DNA of 64,000 nucleotides from assembly GCF_025961225.1 (NCBI RefSeq), contig NZ_JAOQNG010000001.1, positions 2,220,501 through 2,284,500 of the forward strand. The letters are read 5' to 3'. A program made the translations under genes and the position numbers. Under the pieces are notes generated by a model that ran no database searches, was not told the DNA's origin, and was given only the letters and a program-made list of their open reading frames with translations. Positions 17,709-25,913 of this stretch are shown here, in pieces (positions within the stretch are counted from its first letter, which is position 1; each line of letters begins with the position of its first letter). The stretch comes from Azospirillum canadense (GTDB taxonomy: Bacteria > Pseudomonadota > Alphaproteobacteria > Azospirillales > Azospirillaceae).

Positions 17709-18863
17709 ATGACCACCGACGCCGAACCGACACGCGTCGTCATTCCCGTCGTCCAGGAAACCGTCGAGATCGAGAAGCACGCCCGGCCCACCGGTGTCGT
17801 GCATGTGCACCGTCGTGTCCATGAAGAGGTCGAGGAGATCGACGAGCCGCTGGAGTCCACGGAGGTCGTGGTCGAGCGCGTCCCCGTCGGCGCCTGGATC
17901 GACAAGGCCCCGGCCGAGCGGCGGGAGGGCGACACCATGATCATCCCGGTCGTCGAGGAGGTGCCTGTCGTCGTGATGCGCCTGCGCCTGGTCGAAGAGG
18001 TGCATGTGACCCGCCGCCGCACGACTCGCCGCTACCGCGACCGCGTGCCCGTCCGCCGATCCGAAGTCACGGTCGAGCGGGAGGAGGCCGAACAATCCGC
18101 CCCGCCCCCGCCCACACCGGAATACCCCACACCAGAACACAGGAGATCACGCATGACGATGACCGTCATTGGACTGTTCCAGACCCCCGAACCGGCCCGC
18201 CGGGCGAGCCAGGAACTGACCAAGGCCGGATGCCCGGAGGAGAGCGTCCGGCTGTTCGACAAGCCGCGGGACGACTTGGCCTCCGCGTTGGCCGAATTCG
18301 GGATCGACGCGGAGGACGCCCGCGCCTTCTCCGGCGCCATCGCCAAGGGCGCGGCCGTGATCGCGGTCGAGGTCGAGGACGACCAGGCGGACGAGATACG
18401 CTCCCGCCTGGAACGGAACGACGCCCGCGCCGTGGACGTCTATGAGGACGAAAGGCACGAGCAGGGCGGGAAAAGCGCGCACGGCGAGCGCAAGGTCCTG
18501 CCGGAGGTGGAGGAGCAGGTGCGGATCGGCAAGCGCCGGGTGGTCCGCGGCGTCCACGCCAGCACCCACGTCACCGAGCGGCCGGTCGAGAAGACCTTGA
18601 CCCTGGAGGAGGAGAAGGTGCGGGTGCGGCACCGCGAGGCCGACCGCGAACTGAGCCCCGAGGAAGCCGAACGGGCCTTCAAAGAGACCAGCGTGGACAT
18701 GACCGAAACCACGGAGGAGGCCGAGGTCCGCAAGGCCGCCCGCCTGATCGGAGAGGTCGAGCTGACGAAGTCGACCACCGAGCACAAGGAAACGGTGCGC
18801 GAAACCGCCCGCAAGACCGAAGTGGACGTGGAGCGGACCGGCGGGCGGGGTTCGAAGAAATGA
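17709..18863 (+). CDS. tandem DUF2382 (YsnF/AvaK) stress protein, probable fusion
   Basis: The 384-residue frame contains two DUF2382 domains. The first (about 10-135) has IPVVQETVEIEKHARPTG and later VVERVPVGAWIDKAPAERREGD. The second (about 255-375) has RKVLPEVEEQVRIGKRRV and VEKTLTLEEEKV. Between them, from residue 149, is a segment like general-stress proteins of the YflT type (VIGLFQTPEPARRASQEL). At 18153 an ATG in the same frame is preceded by AGGAGATCACGC, so a second protein of 236 residues is very probably started inside. DUF2382 proteins are stress-associated in cyanobacteria, Gram-positives and proteobacteria, but their biochemistry is unknown. The start at 17709 follows GTGAGGATCC. 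An EcfG-type promoter lies upstream. Confidence 0.85.
   Translation: MTTDAEPTRVVIPVVQETVEIEKHARPTGVVHVHRRVHEEVEEIDEPLESTEVVVERVPVGAWIDKAPAERREGDTMIIPVVEEVPVVVMRLRLVEEVHVTRRRTTRRYRDRVPVRRSEVTVEREEAEQSAPPPPTPEYPTPEHRRSRMTMTVIGLFQTPEPARRASQELTKAGCPEESVRLFDKPRDDLASALAEFGIDAEDARAFSGAIAKGAAVIAVEVEDDQADEIRSRLERNDARAVDVYEDERHEQGGKSAHGERKVLPEVEEQVRIGKRRVVRGVHASTHVTERPVEKTLTLEEEKVRVRHREADRELSPEEAERAFKETSVDMTETTEEAEVRKAARLIGEVELTKSTTEHKETVRETARKTEVDVERTGGRGSKK
18141..18155 (+). promoter_or_regulatory. internal ribosome binding site and start
   Basis: AGGAGATC followed after four bases by ATG (18153) sits in the middle of the DUF2382 frame; the Shine-Dalgarno bases themselves encode His-Arg-Arg-Ser. It looks like the start of a formerly separate second gene whose upstream neighbour lost its stop codon. 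Confidence 0.6.
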
Positions 18864-18886
18864 TACGGGTGTAGCTTCGGGGGATT

Positions 18887-18970
18887 TTCACCACCACGGC
18901 ACCAAGGCACCAAGAGTCCAACCCGTGCCGGGCGCGAGGATTCTTGGTGTCTTTGTGTCTTGGTGGTGAA
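18887..18970. repeat. CACCAAG-type intergenic inverted repeat
   Basis: The left arm (18887-18919, starting TTCACCACCACGGCACCAAG) pairs with the right arm (18938-18970, ending TTGGTGGTGAA) with few mismatches and a 20-base GC-rich loop. It sits between convergent genes. The same family recurs at 56413-56488, with a diverged member at 37126-37228. Confidence 0.8.
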
Positions 18971-18991
18971 GCCCTCTCCCGTCGCTTCAAC

Positions 18992-19942
18992 TTACGGCCG
19001 TGCCGCCGACCGCACCACGTCGCGGGAGCCCAGTTGGGCGATGGCGTCGCCGGTGCAGCCGCCGAGCGGGCGGAGGTCGGCTTCCATGTGGGCCAGCATG
19101 GCCTGGACACCCTCTTGGTTGATGTGCAGGGCATCGACGAACTGCGCCTCGTCAGTCACTGCGCGGCGGGTGTCGATGACCGGCACGTCGGCCGGCAGGC
19201 GGTGCTTCAGGTCGTCGAAGAAGGCGTCGAAGTTGGTCAGCTTCTCGATGTAGCCGGGGAAGTAGGGGGTGATGACCACGGCGACCTTGGTCCCGTGCGC
19301 CCGCGCGGTGGCGATGATGCGGTCCAGCGCCTCCCAGTTCGGCTGAAAGCCCTCCATCGCCTCCGTCGGAGCGTGGGCGATCTGGGCCTTCAGGACAGGC
19401 GACATGCTGCCGCTCAGCGTGCGGTCGCCTCCGGTCGGGTGGACGCGCTCCATCGCCAGCCGGATCGTCTGGTTGTTGTTGAAGATCAGCGTGTTGAACA
19501 GCTTGTTCGACGCCCACATGGTCGGGTCGACCTTGCGGATGAAGCCGTCCACCCGGTTGGAGTAGTAGGCGAGCAGCGGCAAGTCGGCCAGCGCGTTGGG
19601 GTCGTCCACCACGCTGGTCGGCTCCAGCAGAAGCAGGCGCGGCGCACCGTGGCGCTCCACGTAATCCTGCCAAAGCAGGTCGCCGACCGTGGTCGGGGCG
19701 CCGCCCATGCCGAGGTTCAGCGCCTTCCAGCAGGTCAGCCGCTGAATGTCGGACACCGGGAAGTGGTTGTCGGCACGCGAGTTGCCGAGCACGACCACGT
19801 CCGCGGGCGGACCGTCCTGGTAGACGGTCATGAAGCGGTCGCTCGCGTGGCGCAGCGTTTCGCCCAGCCAGGACGCGAAGGCGCGGTCCATGGTGACGAC
19901 CATGCCCAGAATCAGGCCCAAGGCTGCCAGAAGGCGGATCAT
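18992..19942 (-). CDS. SGNH/AlgX-like O-acetylation partner protein
   Basis: A 316-residue protein with one N-terminal membrane or signal segment (LLAALGLILGMVVTM) and an SGNH-hydrolase-like domain. The block I motif appears as VVLGNSRADNHFP (about residues 48-60), and a block V-like DALHIN near 285 could supply the catalytic Asp and His. It lies 13 bases after an MBOAT acyltransferase, the usual partnership of AlgI/AlgX or PatA/PatB systems, in which acetyl groups cross the membrane through the MBOAT protein and are transferred to a polysaccharide outside. The polymer acetylated is unknown. ATG 19942 was chosen because it begins the signal segment. Confidence 0.75.
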   Translation of the reverse strand: MIRLLAALGLILGMVVTMDRAFASWLGETLRHASDRFMTVYQDGPPADVVVLGNSRADNHFPVSDIQRLTCWKALNLGMGGAPTTVGDLLWQDYVERHGAPRLLLLEPTSVVDDPNALADLPLLAYYSNRVDGFIRKVDPTMWASNKLFNTLIFNNNQTIRLAMERVHPTGGDRTLSGSMSPVLKAQIAHAPTEAMEGFQPNWEALDRIIATARAHGTKVAVVITPYFPGYIEKLTNFDAFFDDLKHRLPADVPVIDTRRAVTDEAQFVDALHINQEGVQAMLAHMEADLRPLGGCTGDAIAQLGSRDVVRSAARP

Positions 19943-19955
19943 GGAAGGGGCTCCG

Positions 19956-21395
19956 TCAGAACTGGAAGTAGATGAAGGATCGGTTGGCGAAATTGCCGAA
20001 GAGAAGCAACAGCAGGACCAGCGTGGAGCAGGCCATGGAACGGGCGACCACATTGACCCCGGCGTAGCGGCGGTTGGCCCCCATCTCAATCATCGCATCG
20101 ATCATCAGCACCACGCCGGCGAAGACGACCACGCGGACCAGATAGCTCATCTGCTGCATGCCGCGCGGCAGGCTGAAGTCGCCGTCGCCGATGATGCCCA
20201 GGATGGTCCAGACCGTGTGCAGGTCGTTGGCCCGGAAGGGCAGCCAGGTCAGCGTCACCAGAAGGAAGACGAAGCCGATGGTCAGCAGGCGCCCGGCCGC
20301 CAGCGGGAAACCGGTCAGGCGTATCGGGCTGCGCGCCGCCAGCCAGCGGGCGCCGTCCTCCGCCGCCATCAGCGCGGCGTGCATGGCCCCCCACAGGACG
20401 AAGGTCCAGTTGGCGCCGTGCCACAGGCCGGAGACCAGCATGACGATGGTCATGTTCCGGACGCGCAGCCACCCCGAACGCCCGCCACCCATGGGGATGT
20501 AGACGTAGTCGCGGAACCAGGTGGACAGCGAGATGTGCCAGCGCCGCCAGAAGTCGCGCATGCCCCTGGCGAAATAGGGGCGGTTGAAGTTTTCGCACAG
20601 CGTGTAGCCGAAAATCTGCGACAGGCCGATCGCGATCAGCGAGTAGCCGGCGAAATCGCCGTAGATCTGCAGGGAAAAGCAGACCAGCCCGATGATGTGG
20701 TTCAGCGCGTTGAAGAACTCCGGCTGGGCGAAGCGCGCGTCCACCACCGCGGCGGCGTTGTCGGCCAGCCCCAGCTTCAGGAAATAGCCCCAGACCAGCT
20801 TTTCCAGCCCGGCGAAGCGGAAGGCGAAGGGCACGTCCTGCTTCGGCCCGTTCTGGATTTGCGGCAGCAGGTCGCGCGCCCGGACGATCGGGCCAGCCAC
20901 CAGCTGCGGGAAGAAGGAGGCGAAGGTCGCGTAGCGCAGCAGCGACCGTTCCGGCTTCTCCAGGTGGCCGAGGTAGAGGTCCAGCGCGTAGCTGAGATTC
21001 TGGAAGGTGTAGAAGGAGATGCCGACCGGCAGGATGATCGACAGGGTGCGCTCCCCGATGTCGATGCCGAGCGACGACAGGGCGAGGTGCGCGCTGTCAA
21101 CAAAGAAGTTGAAGTATTTGAAAAAGAACAGGACGCCGAGGTTGGTGCCGAGGCTGAGCTGCATGAACAGCCGGGCGGCGGCCCGGTTCGGCGCGTCGGC
21201 GATCCGCAGTCCGCAATAGAAGTCGATCAGGGTCGTCAGGGCGAGCAGCGTGCAGAAACGGTAGTCCCAAAATCCGTAAAAGATGTAGCTGGACGCCAGC
21301 AGGAGCGGTGTGAACAGCCGCGTCCGCGCCAGCGCCATGAAGGCCGCCGTAAAGACCGTGATGAACACAAGGAAACCAAGGCTCGTGAAGTTCAT
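19956..21395 (-). CDS. MBOAT family O-acyltransferase (AlgI-like)
   Basis: A 479-residue polytopic inner-membrane protein with roughly ten hydrophobic segments. MBOAT hallmarks are DFWRRWHISLSTWFRDYVYIP (near residue 295) and the catalytic-histidine region SGLWHGANWTFVLWG (near 330). It closely follows the AlgI alignment pattern, including NYFNKPYF-like NFNRPYFARG. It should pass acetyl groups across the membrane for exopolysaccharide modification with its SGNH partner downstream. The start at 21395 begins the first membrane segment (NFTSLGFLVFITVF). Both genes read leftward and are placed between mrcA and prfB. Confidence 0.88.
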   Translation of the reverse strand: MNFTSLGFLVFITVFTAAFMALARTRLFTPLLLASSYIFYGFWDYRFCTLLALTTLIDFYCGLRIADAPNRAAARLFMQLSLGTNLGVLFFFKYFNFFVDSAHLALSSLGIDIGERTLSIILPVGISFYTFQNLSYALDLYLGHLEKPERSLLRYATFASFFPQLVAGPIVRARDLLPQIQNGPKQDVPFAFRFAGLEKLVWGYFLKLGLADNAAAVVDARFAQPEFFNALNHIIGLVCFSLQIYGDFAGYSLIAIGLSQIFGYTLCENFNRPYFARGMRDFWRRWHISLSTWFRDYVYIPMGGGRSGWLRVRNMTIVMLVSGLWHGANWTFVLWGAMHAALMAAEDGARWLAARSPIRLTGFPLAAGRLLTIGFVFLLVTLTWLPFRANDLHTVWTILGIIGDGDFSLPRGMQQMSYLVRVVVFAGVVLMIDAMIEMGANRRYAGVNVVARSMACSTLVLLLLLFGNFANRSFIYFQF

Positions 21396-21857
21396 CGTGG
21401 GCCGCGCTTTTCGGTTGTTGACGAAGATTGTGGCCGGCAAAGGGAACCGTGGCATTCCGGCGGCGTTGGCTTAAGGACCGGGTGCCCGTTCTCTTTGTGG
21501 GTGCCGCGACGCTCGAACCATGCGATCTTTCGAGTAGAGGCATAGAACGGGCAGGACGCTAGCACAGTAAGCGTCCGAACAATCCCGCCGCGAACGGGTC
21601 TTTGCGGCGCCGAATTGGATGTACTCATCTGGAACGATCAGCCGCTATTCGGAGCGGCTATGCACCCTCGCCGGTTTTACTACGACCAGGGTCGAATGCC
21701 ATGGGCGGCGGGGCGTTTGCGGAACGGGCGACGTGAGCGCCCATGGGGCGCCCGGGCCATTTTGCAAAGGCGGAATAAGGGGGTGCAACGCCGGCCGTAA
21801 CTCGCTACATAGGGGCCTGACTTCGGAATCAACTCTGGCTGACGAGGAGGTACCGCG
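21396..21857. other. divergent intergenic region, MBOAT / prfB
   Basis: No gene is supported in these 462 bases. Two hairpins are visible: AGCCGCT/AGCGGCT around 21640-21660 and a 9-bp pair CCATGGGCG/CGCCCATGG (21699-21707 and 21738-21746). A weak promoter for prfB may be GTGCAA (21783-21788) and TACATA (21806-21811), 17 bases apart. A structured small RNA is possible but unproven. Confidence 0.4.
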
Positions 21858-22980
21858 ATGCGGGCCGAGATCGAAGCGGCCGCTGGCGAGATCAGAGACT
21901 CGCTGGCGCTGCTGAGGAGGCATCTTTGACTGGGATAACGCGCTGCGTCGTCTCGACGAACTGAATGACCTCTCCGAGGACCCCAAGCTGTGGGATGACC
22001 CGACGCGCGCGCAGACCATCATGCGCGAGCGCACCCAGTTGGAGACCTCGGTCAACGGCTACCGCGCGCTGGAGCGCGACCTGTCCGACAGCCTGGAGCT
22101 GATCGAGATGGGCGAGGCCGAGGGCGACGCGACCGTCGTCGCCGACGCCGAGGCCCAGCTCTACGCGCTGCGCGAGCGCGCCGCCAAGCTGCAGATCGAA
22201 AGCCTGCTGTCGGGCGAGGCCGACGCCAACGACTGCTTCGTCGAGGTGAATGCCGGCGCCGGCGGCACGGAGGCCCAGGACTGGGCGCTGATGCTGGTGC
22301 GCATGTACACCCGCTGGGCGGAGCAGCACGGCTACAAGACCCAGTGGCTGGAAGAGAGCCCCGGCGAAGAAGCCGGCATCAAGTCCGCCACCGTGCAGAT
22401 CAGCGGCCACAACGCCTATGGCTGGCTGAAGACCGAGGCGGGCGTGCACCGTCTGGTGCGCATCAGCCCCTTTGACAGCCAGGCCCGCCGCCAGACCAGC
22501 TTCGCCGCCGTTTCGATCTCGCCGGTGATCGACGACAAGATCAACATCGAGATCAACGAAAAAGACTGCCGCATCGACACGTTCCGCGCGTCGGGCGCCG
22601 GCGGCCAGCACGTCAACAAGACCGACTCGGCCATCCGCATCACCCACCTGCCCACGGGCATCGTGGTGGCCTGCCAGCAGGAGCGCTCGCAGCACAAGAA
22701 CCGCGCCAAGGCGTGGGATATGCTGCGCGCCCGCCTGTACGAACGCGAACTGAAGATCCGCGAGGACGCCGCGGCCGCCCTGGAGGCGACCAAGAGCGAC
22801 ATCGGCTGGGGCCACCAGATCCGCTCCTACGTCCTGCACCCTTACCAGATGGTGAAGGACCTGCGGACAAACGTGGAGACGTCGCAGAGCCAGGCGGTCC
22901 TGGACGGCGCACTCGACCCGTTCCTGGAGGCAGCGCTGGCGGCGCGGCTGAAGGGACAGGGCGACGAGGCCGCGGCCTAA
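21858..22980 (+). CDS. prfB: peptide chain release factor 2 with programmed +1 frameshift
   Basis: Release factor 2 (373 residues after frameshifting) recognises UGA and UAA and triggers peptide release. Translation starts at 21858 after GAGGAGGTACCGCG, reads 23 codons to CTT at 21924, meets an in-frame TGA at 21927-21929, then shifts +1 so that decoding resumes with GAC at 21928 and runs to 22980. The coding sequence is therefore 21858-21926 joined to 21928-22980. The tripeptide discriminator SPF (in VRISPFDSQ) and the catalytic GGQ (about residues 248-250) are intact. The slippery site CTT TGA C with AGGAGG three bases before it is the classic autoregulatory arrangement. Confidence 0.95.
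21915..21930 (+). promoter_or_regulatory. prfB programmed frameshift signal
   Basis: AGGAGG (21915-21920), three spacer bases and CTT TGA C (21924-21930) reproduce the known RF2 signal: an internal Shine-Dalgarno, a slippery CUU and a UGA in a poor context. Low RF2 slows termination at UGA and so raises frameshifting. Confidence 0.93.
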
Positions 22981-22992
22981 GCACCCTCTCCT

Positions 22993-23045
22993 CCTCCCCA
23001 CCCCTCCCCGGTCCGTTCAGGACGACGGGGGAGGGGTGGGGAGGG
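22993..23045. repeat. GC-rich inverted repeat after prfB
   Basis: CTCCCCACCCCTCCCC and GGGGAGGGGTGGGGAG face each other across about 20 bases between convergent prfB and the HAD gene. It may act as a bidirectional terminator without a T-run, or be a dispersed repeat. Confidence 0.6.
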
Positions 23046-23049
23046 GCTA

Positions 23050-23667
23050 CTACAGCAGCCCCAGCCCCTCCAGCTCGCCGCGCAGCCGGTCGGCGCTGGT
23101 GAAATGGTGGGCGACCATGCCGACCATGCGCGCGGCCTCCACGTTGGCCGCGCTGTCGTCGATGAAGAAGCAGTCCTCCGCCACCAGACCGTAGCGGTCC
23201 AGCAGCAGGCGGAAGATAGCCGGGTCCGGCTTGACCAGGCGCTCGTCCCCCGACACGACGATGCCATCGAAGACGTTCAGGAAATCGAAGCGCTTGCGGG
23301 CCAGCACGAACTTCTCGGACGAGAAGTTCGTGATCGAATAGACCGGAGTGCCCCGCCCCTTCAGCGCCATCAGGATCTCCGGCGTTCCCGGCATCGGTCC
23401 GGGCACCATGTCCTCCCAGCGCTCGTGGTAGGCGCGGATCAGCTCGGCGCAGTCCGGGTAGGCGGCGGTCAGCGTCGCCACCGCCTCGTCCCACGGCCGG
23501 CCGCGGTCCTGTTCCAGGTTCCAGGCCGGCGTGCAGACCGTCTCCAGGAAATGCTCCATCAGGTCCTCGTACCCCTCGAACAGGTCGCGGTAGAGATGCC
23601 GCGGATCCCATTCGATGAGCACCTGCCCGATGTCGAAGACCACCGTCGTCGGAGTCGCCCTTGCCAT
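23050..23667 (-). CDS. HAD superfamily hydrolase
   Basis: A 205-residue phosphatase-like protein of HAD subfamily IA. Motif I is VVFDIGQVL (nucleophile Asp near residue 11; the usual second Asp of DxD is replaced by Gly), motif II is SITNFSSE, and motif III/IV is KPDPAIF ... CFFIDDS. The altered motif I (DIGQV) is typical of the YihX-like/epoxide-hydrolase-N branch, which includes sugar-phosphate phosphatases. It starts seven bases after the DsbA-like gene and is probably cotranscribed with it. The substrate is unknown. Confidence 0.8.
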   Translation of the reverse strand: MARATPTTVVFDIGQVLIEWDPRHLYRDLFEGYEDLMEHFLETVCTPAWNLEQDRGRPWDEAVATLTAAYPDCAELIRAYHERWEDMVPGPMPGTPEILMALKGRGTPVYSITNFSSEKFVLARKRFDFLNVFDGIVVSGDERLVKPDPAIFRLLLDRYGLVAEDCFFIDDSAANVEAARMVGMVAHHFTSADRLRGELEGLGLL

Positions 23668-23674
23668 TCCGCGG

Positions 23675-24421
23675 TCAGCCCTTGCGCGCGGCGCCGACCA
23701 GGCGCTTCATCTCGTCCAGCTTGATGGCGCCCGGCACCAGCTCGTCGCCGAAGATGAAGCCCGGCGTGCCGCGGATGCCCAGCTGCTCGGCCAGCGCCTG
23801 GTTGCTGGCGATCACCTTCAGGACGTCGGGGCTCTCCATGTCCTTCTTCAGCTTGTCGTTGTCGATGCCGACCGACTTGGCAAGACGCATGATGGTGTCC
23901 TCGTCCAGCTGGCCGCGGTGGGCCATCAGGGCGTTGTGGTACTCCACATACTTGCCCTGGGCGCGCGAGGCGAGCGCCGCCTTGGACGCGATGACTGACG
24001 CCGGACCCAGGATCGGGAACTCCTTCAGCACGAAGCGGACCTTGCCGTCGTCCTTGATCAGCTTCTGCGTGTCGCCCTGCACGGCCTTGCAGTAGCCGCA
24101 CTGGTAGTCGAAGAACTCGACCACCGTGACGTCGCCCTGCGGGTTGCCGACGACAGGATCGGCCGGGTTCTGGAACAGCGCCTTCTTGTTGGCGGCCAGC
24201 GCTTGGCGCCCCCGCTCCTCCTCGGCCTGCTTCTGGCGCTGCTGCAACGCGTCCACGGCCTCCAGGATGATTTCCGGGTGCTGCATCAGGTAATCGCGCA
24301 CCACCCCTTCGATGGCCTTGCGCTGGGCGTCGTCCATGGTGGACTGCGCCTGGACCGCGACGGGGGAAAGCGCCGCCAATGCTGCGGCCAGCATCAGGAC
24401 GGCGGGGCGGAAGCGGGTCAT
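23675..24421 (-). CDS. DsbA family thiol:disulfide protein
   Basis: A 248-residue periplasmic thioredoxin-fold protein. A signal peptide (LMLAAALAALSPVAVQAQ) is followed by an N-terminal helical extension (about 27-75) and a thioredoxin domain with active site CGYC (residues 108-111) and the cis-proline loop GTPGFIFGDE. The extension and the CGYC motif are characteristic of alphaproteobacterial DsbA/Com1-like oxidases or isomerases. The start follows GGAGGTTTTTTCCC. It precedes the HAD gene and lies downstream of the M48 protease gene, 133 bases away. Confidence 0.88.
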   Translation of the reverse strand: MTRFRPAVLMLAAALAALSPVAVQAQSTMDDAQRKAIEGVVRDYLMQHPEIILEAVDALQQRQKQAEEERGRQALAANKKALFQNPADPVVGNPQGDVTVVEFFDYQCGYCKAVQGDTQKLIKDDGKVRFVLKEFPILGPASVIASKAALASRAQGKYVEYHNALMAHRGQLDEDTIMRLAKSVGIDNDKLKKDMESPDVLKVIASNQALAEQLGIRGTPGFIFGDELVPGAIKLDEMKRLVGAARKG

Positions 24422-24554
24422 GGGAAAAAACCTCCGGGTGCGGACGCGTGCGCTGTTCATGGAACCGATACTTGTGACGGGGAATCCGTGGCCGGGCAAG
24501 TCAACTCCCCGCGATGCCACCCTTTGTACGGGCGGGCGGTGTATGGACGGGCGG

Positions 24555-25913
24555 TCACTTTCCGCCCGCCTGCCCGCGGATGTCCTGGGCGCGCAGCCAG
24601 CCGGGGGAACCGGCGGGCAGAAGCTTTTCCGCCCGTTCCGCCTGGGCGCGGGCCATCGGCTTGTCGCCGCGGGCGAATGCCTCCTCCGCGGTGGCGTAGG
24701 CGACCATGCCGTTGTTGCCCTTCATGCTCCAGGCCTGGGCCTGAAGCCGCCACAGGAAGGAGGACTGGCCCTGCTGCGACTTGGCGGCGATCTGCAGGTT
24801 CTTCAGCGCCTCGTCGGCCAAGCGGGGGTCGTTCTGTTCCAACAGCGCGTGGGCGAGCGACACGCGGATGGAGTTGGCGTCGGGTTGCAGCTCGATGGCC
24901 TTGCGGTAGGGCACAAGGGCGTCCGGCGCGCGGCCGGTCTGCAGCATCAGGTCGCCCTTCACCTCGTACATGAAGGCGTTCTTCGGTTCCTGCGCGATCA
25001 GCCCGTCGACCAGCGGCAGCGCCTGCTTCACCTCGCCGCGCCGGAAATAGGCGTAGGCCCGGCCATAGCGCGCCACGAAGGACGGATCGTCCGCGCGGTA
25101 GCGGCGCAGCGCCCCGTTGGGGTCGAGATAAGCGTAGAGCTTGGCCTGGATTCGGCGGAACTGCTCGTTCCAGACGGCGGGAATCGGCTTGTTGCCGTTG
25201 CGCGAGGTGGCGACGAAGCGTTCCACCGAATCGAGCCGCTCGCGGGTCAGCGGGTGTGTGCGGCGGTAGCCGGCGTCAGGGTCGCTGTTCAGCAGCGGAT
25301 CCTCGTTCACCCCCAGCTTCTCCAGGAAGGTGGCCATGCCGCGGGCGGAAATGCCGGACTGCTCCAGGTAGGACAGGCCCGCCTGGTCAGCCGAGGATTC
25401 CTGGCTGCGCGAGAAGGACAGGAAGTTGCGCTCCGCCAGATGCTGGCCGAGCATCAGGCCGGCCGCACCGGCGCCCGCGTTCTTGGCCGCGATGCCGCCG
25501 AGCACGCCGATTCCCATGCCGATCAGCGAGGACAGGAAGGCGTTTTCCATGGCGTCGGCGCCGCGCACCAGGTGGCCGCCGGCGATGTGGCCGGTTTCGT
25601 GCGCGATCACCCCCAGCAGTTGCCCGGCGTCGTCGACGTTCAGCAGCAGGCCGGTGTGCAGGAAGATGTTCTGCCCGCCGGCGACGAAGGCGTTGATGGT
25701 GTTGTCGTTGACCAGGATGATGCTCACCGCCTCGGCGTCGATGCCGGCGGCCTGGAAGATTGGCCGTGCCATGTCGCGGATGATATGTTCCGTCTCGGCA
25801 TCGCTGAGGAGTTGCATCTCCTGGCGGCGCTGCGCGCCCGCGGGCGGCGTCCAAGACAACACCATCACGGCGACCATGGCGACAACCGAAACGAGCCTGC
25901 TGGGCTTGCGCAC
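24555..25913 (-). CDS. M48 family metalloprotease with TPR repeats (BepA-like)
   Basis: A 452-residue periplasmic protein resembling BepA/YfgC, which assists or degrades outer-membrane proteins. After a signal segment (VSVVAMVAVMVLSW) comes the peptidase domain with HETGH (zinc site, H105-E106 to H109) and the third ligand in QESSADQAGL. A glycine-rich stretch (GIGVLGGIAAKNAGAGAAG) is in the usual place. The C-terminal half is tetratricopeptide-like (for example GRAYAYFRRGEVKQALPLVDGL). I chose the GTG at 25913 because GGAGGTCGTAAC precedes it. Its 5' end overlaps the likely start of the divergent GGT-like gene. Confidence 0.87.
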   Translation of the reverse strand: MRKPSRLVSVVAMVAVMVLSWTPPAGAQRRQEMQLLSDAETEHIIRDMARPIFQAAGIDAEAVSIILVNDNTINAFVAGGQNIFLHTGLLLNVDDAGQLLGVIAHETGHIAGGHLVRGADAMENAFLSSLIGMGIGVLGGIAAKNAGAGAAGLMLGQHLAERNFLSFSRSQESSADQAGLSYLEQSGISARGMATFLEKLGVNEDPLLNSDPDAGYRRTHPLTRERLDSVERFVATSRNGNKPIPAVWNEQFRRIQAKLYAYLDPNGALRRYRADDPSFVARYGRAYAYFRRGEVKQALPLVDGLIAQEPKNAFMYEVKGDLMLQTGRAPDALVPYRKAIELQPDANSIRVSLAHALLEQNDPRLADEALKNLQIAAKSQQGQSSFLWRLQAQAWSMKGNNGMVAYATAEEAFARGDKPMARAQAERAEKLLPAGSPGWLRAQDIRGQAGGK

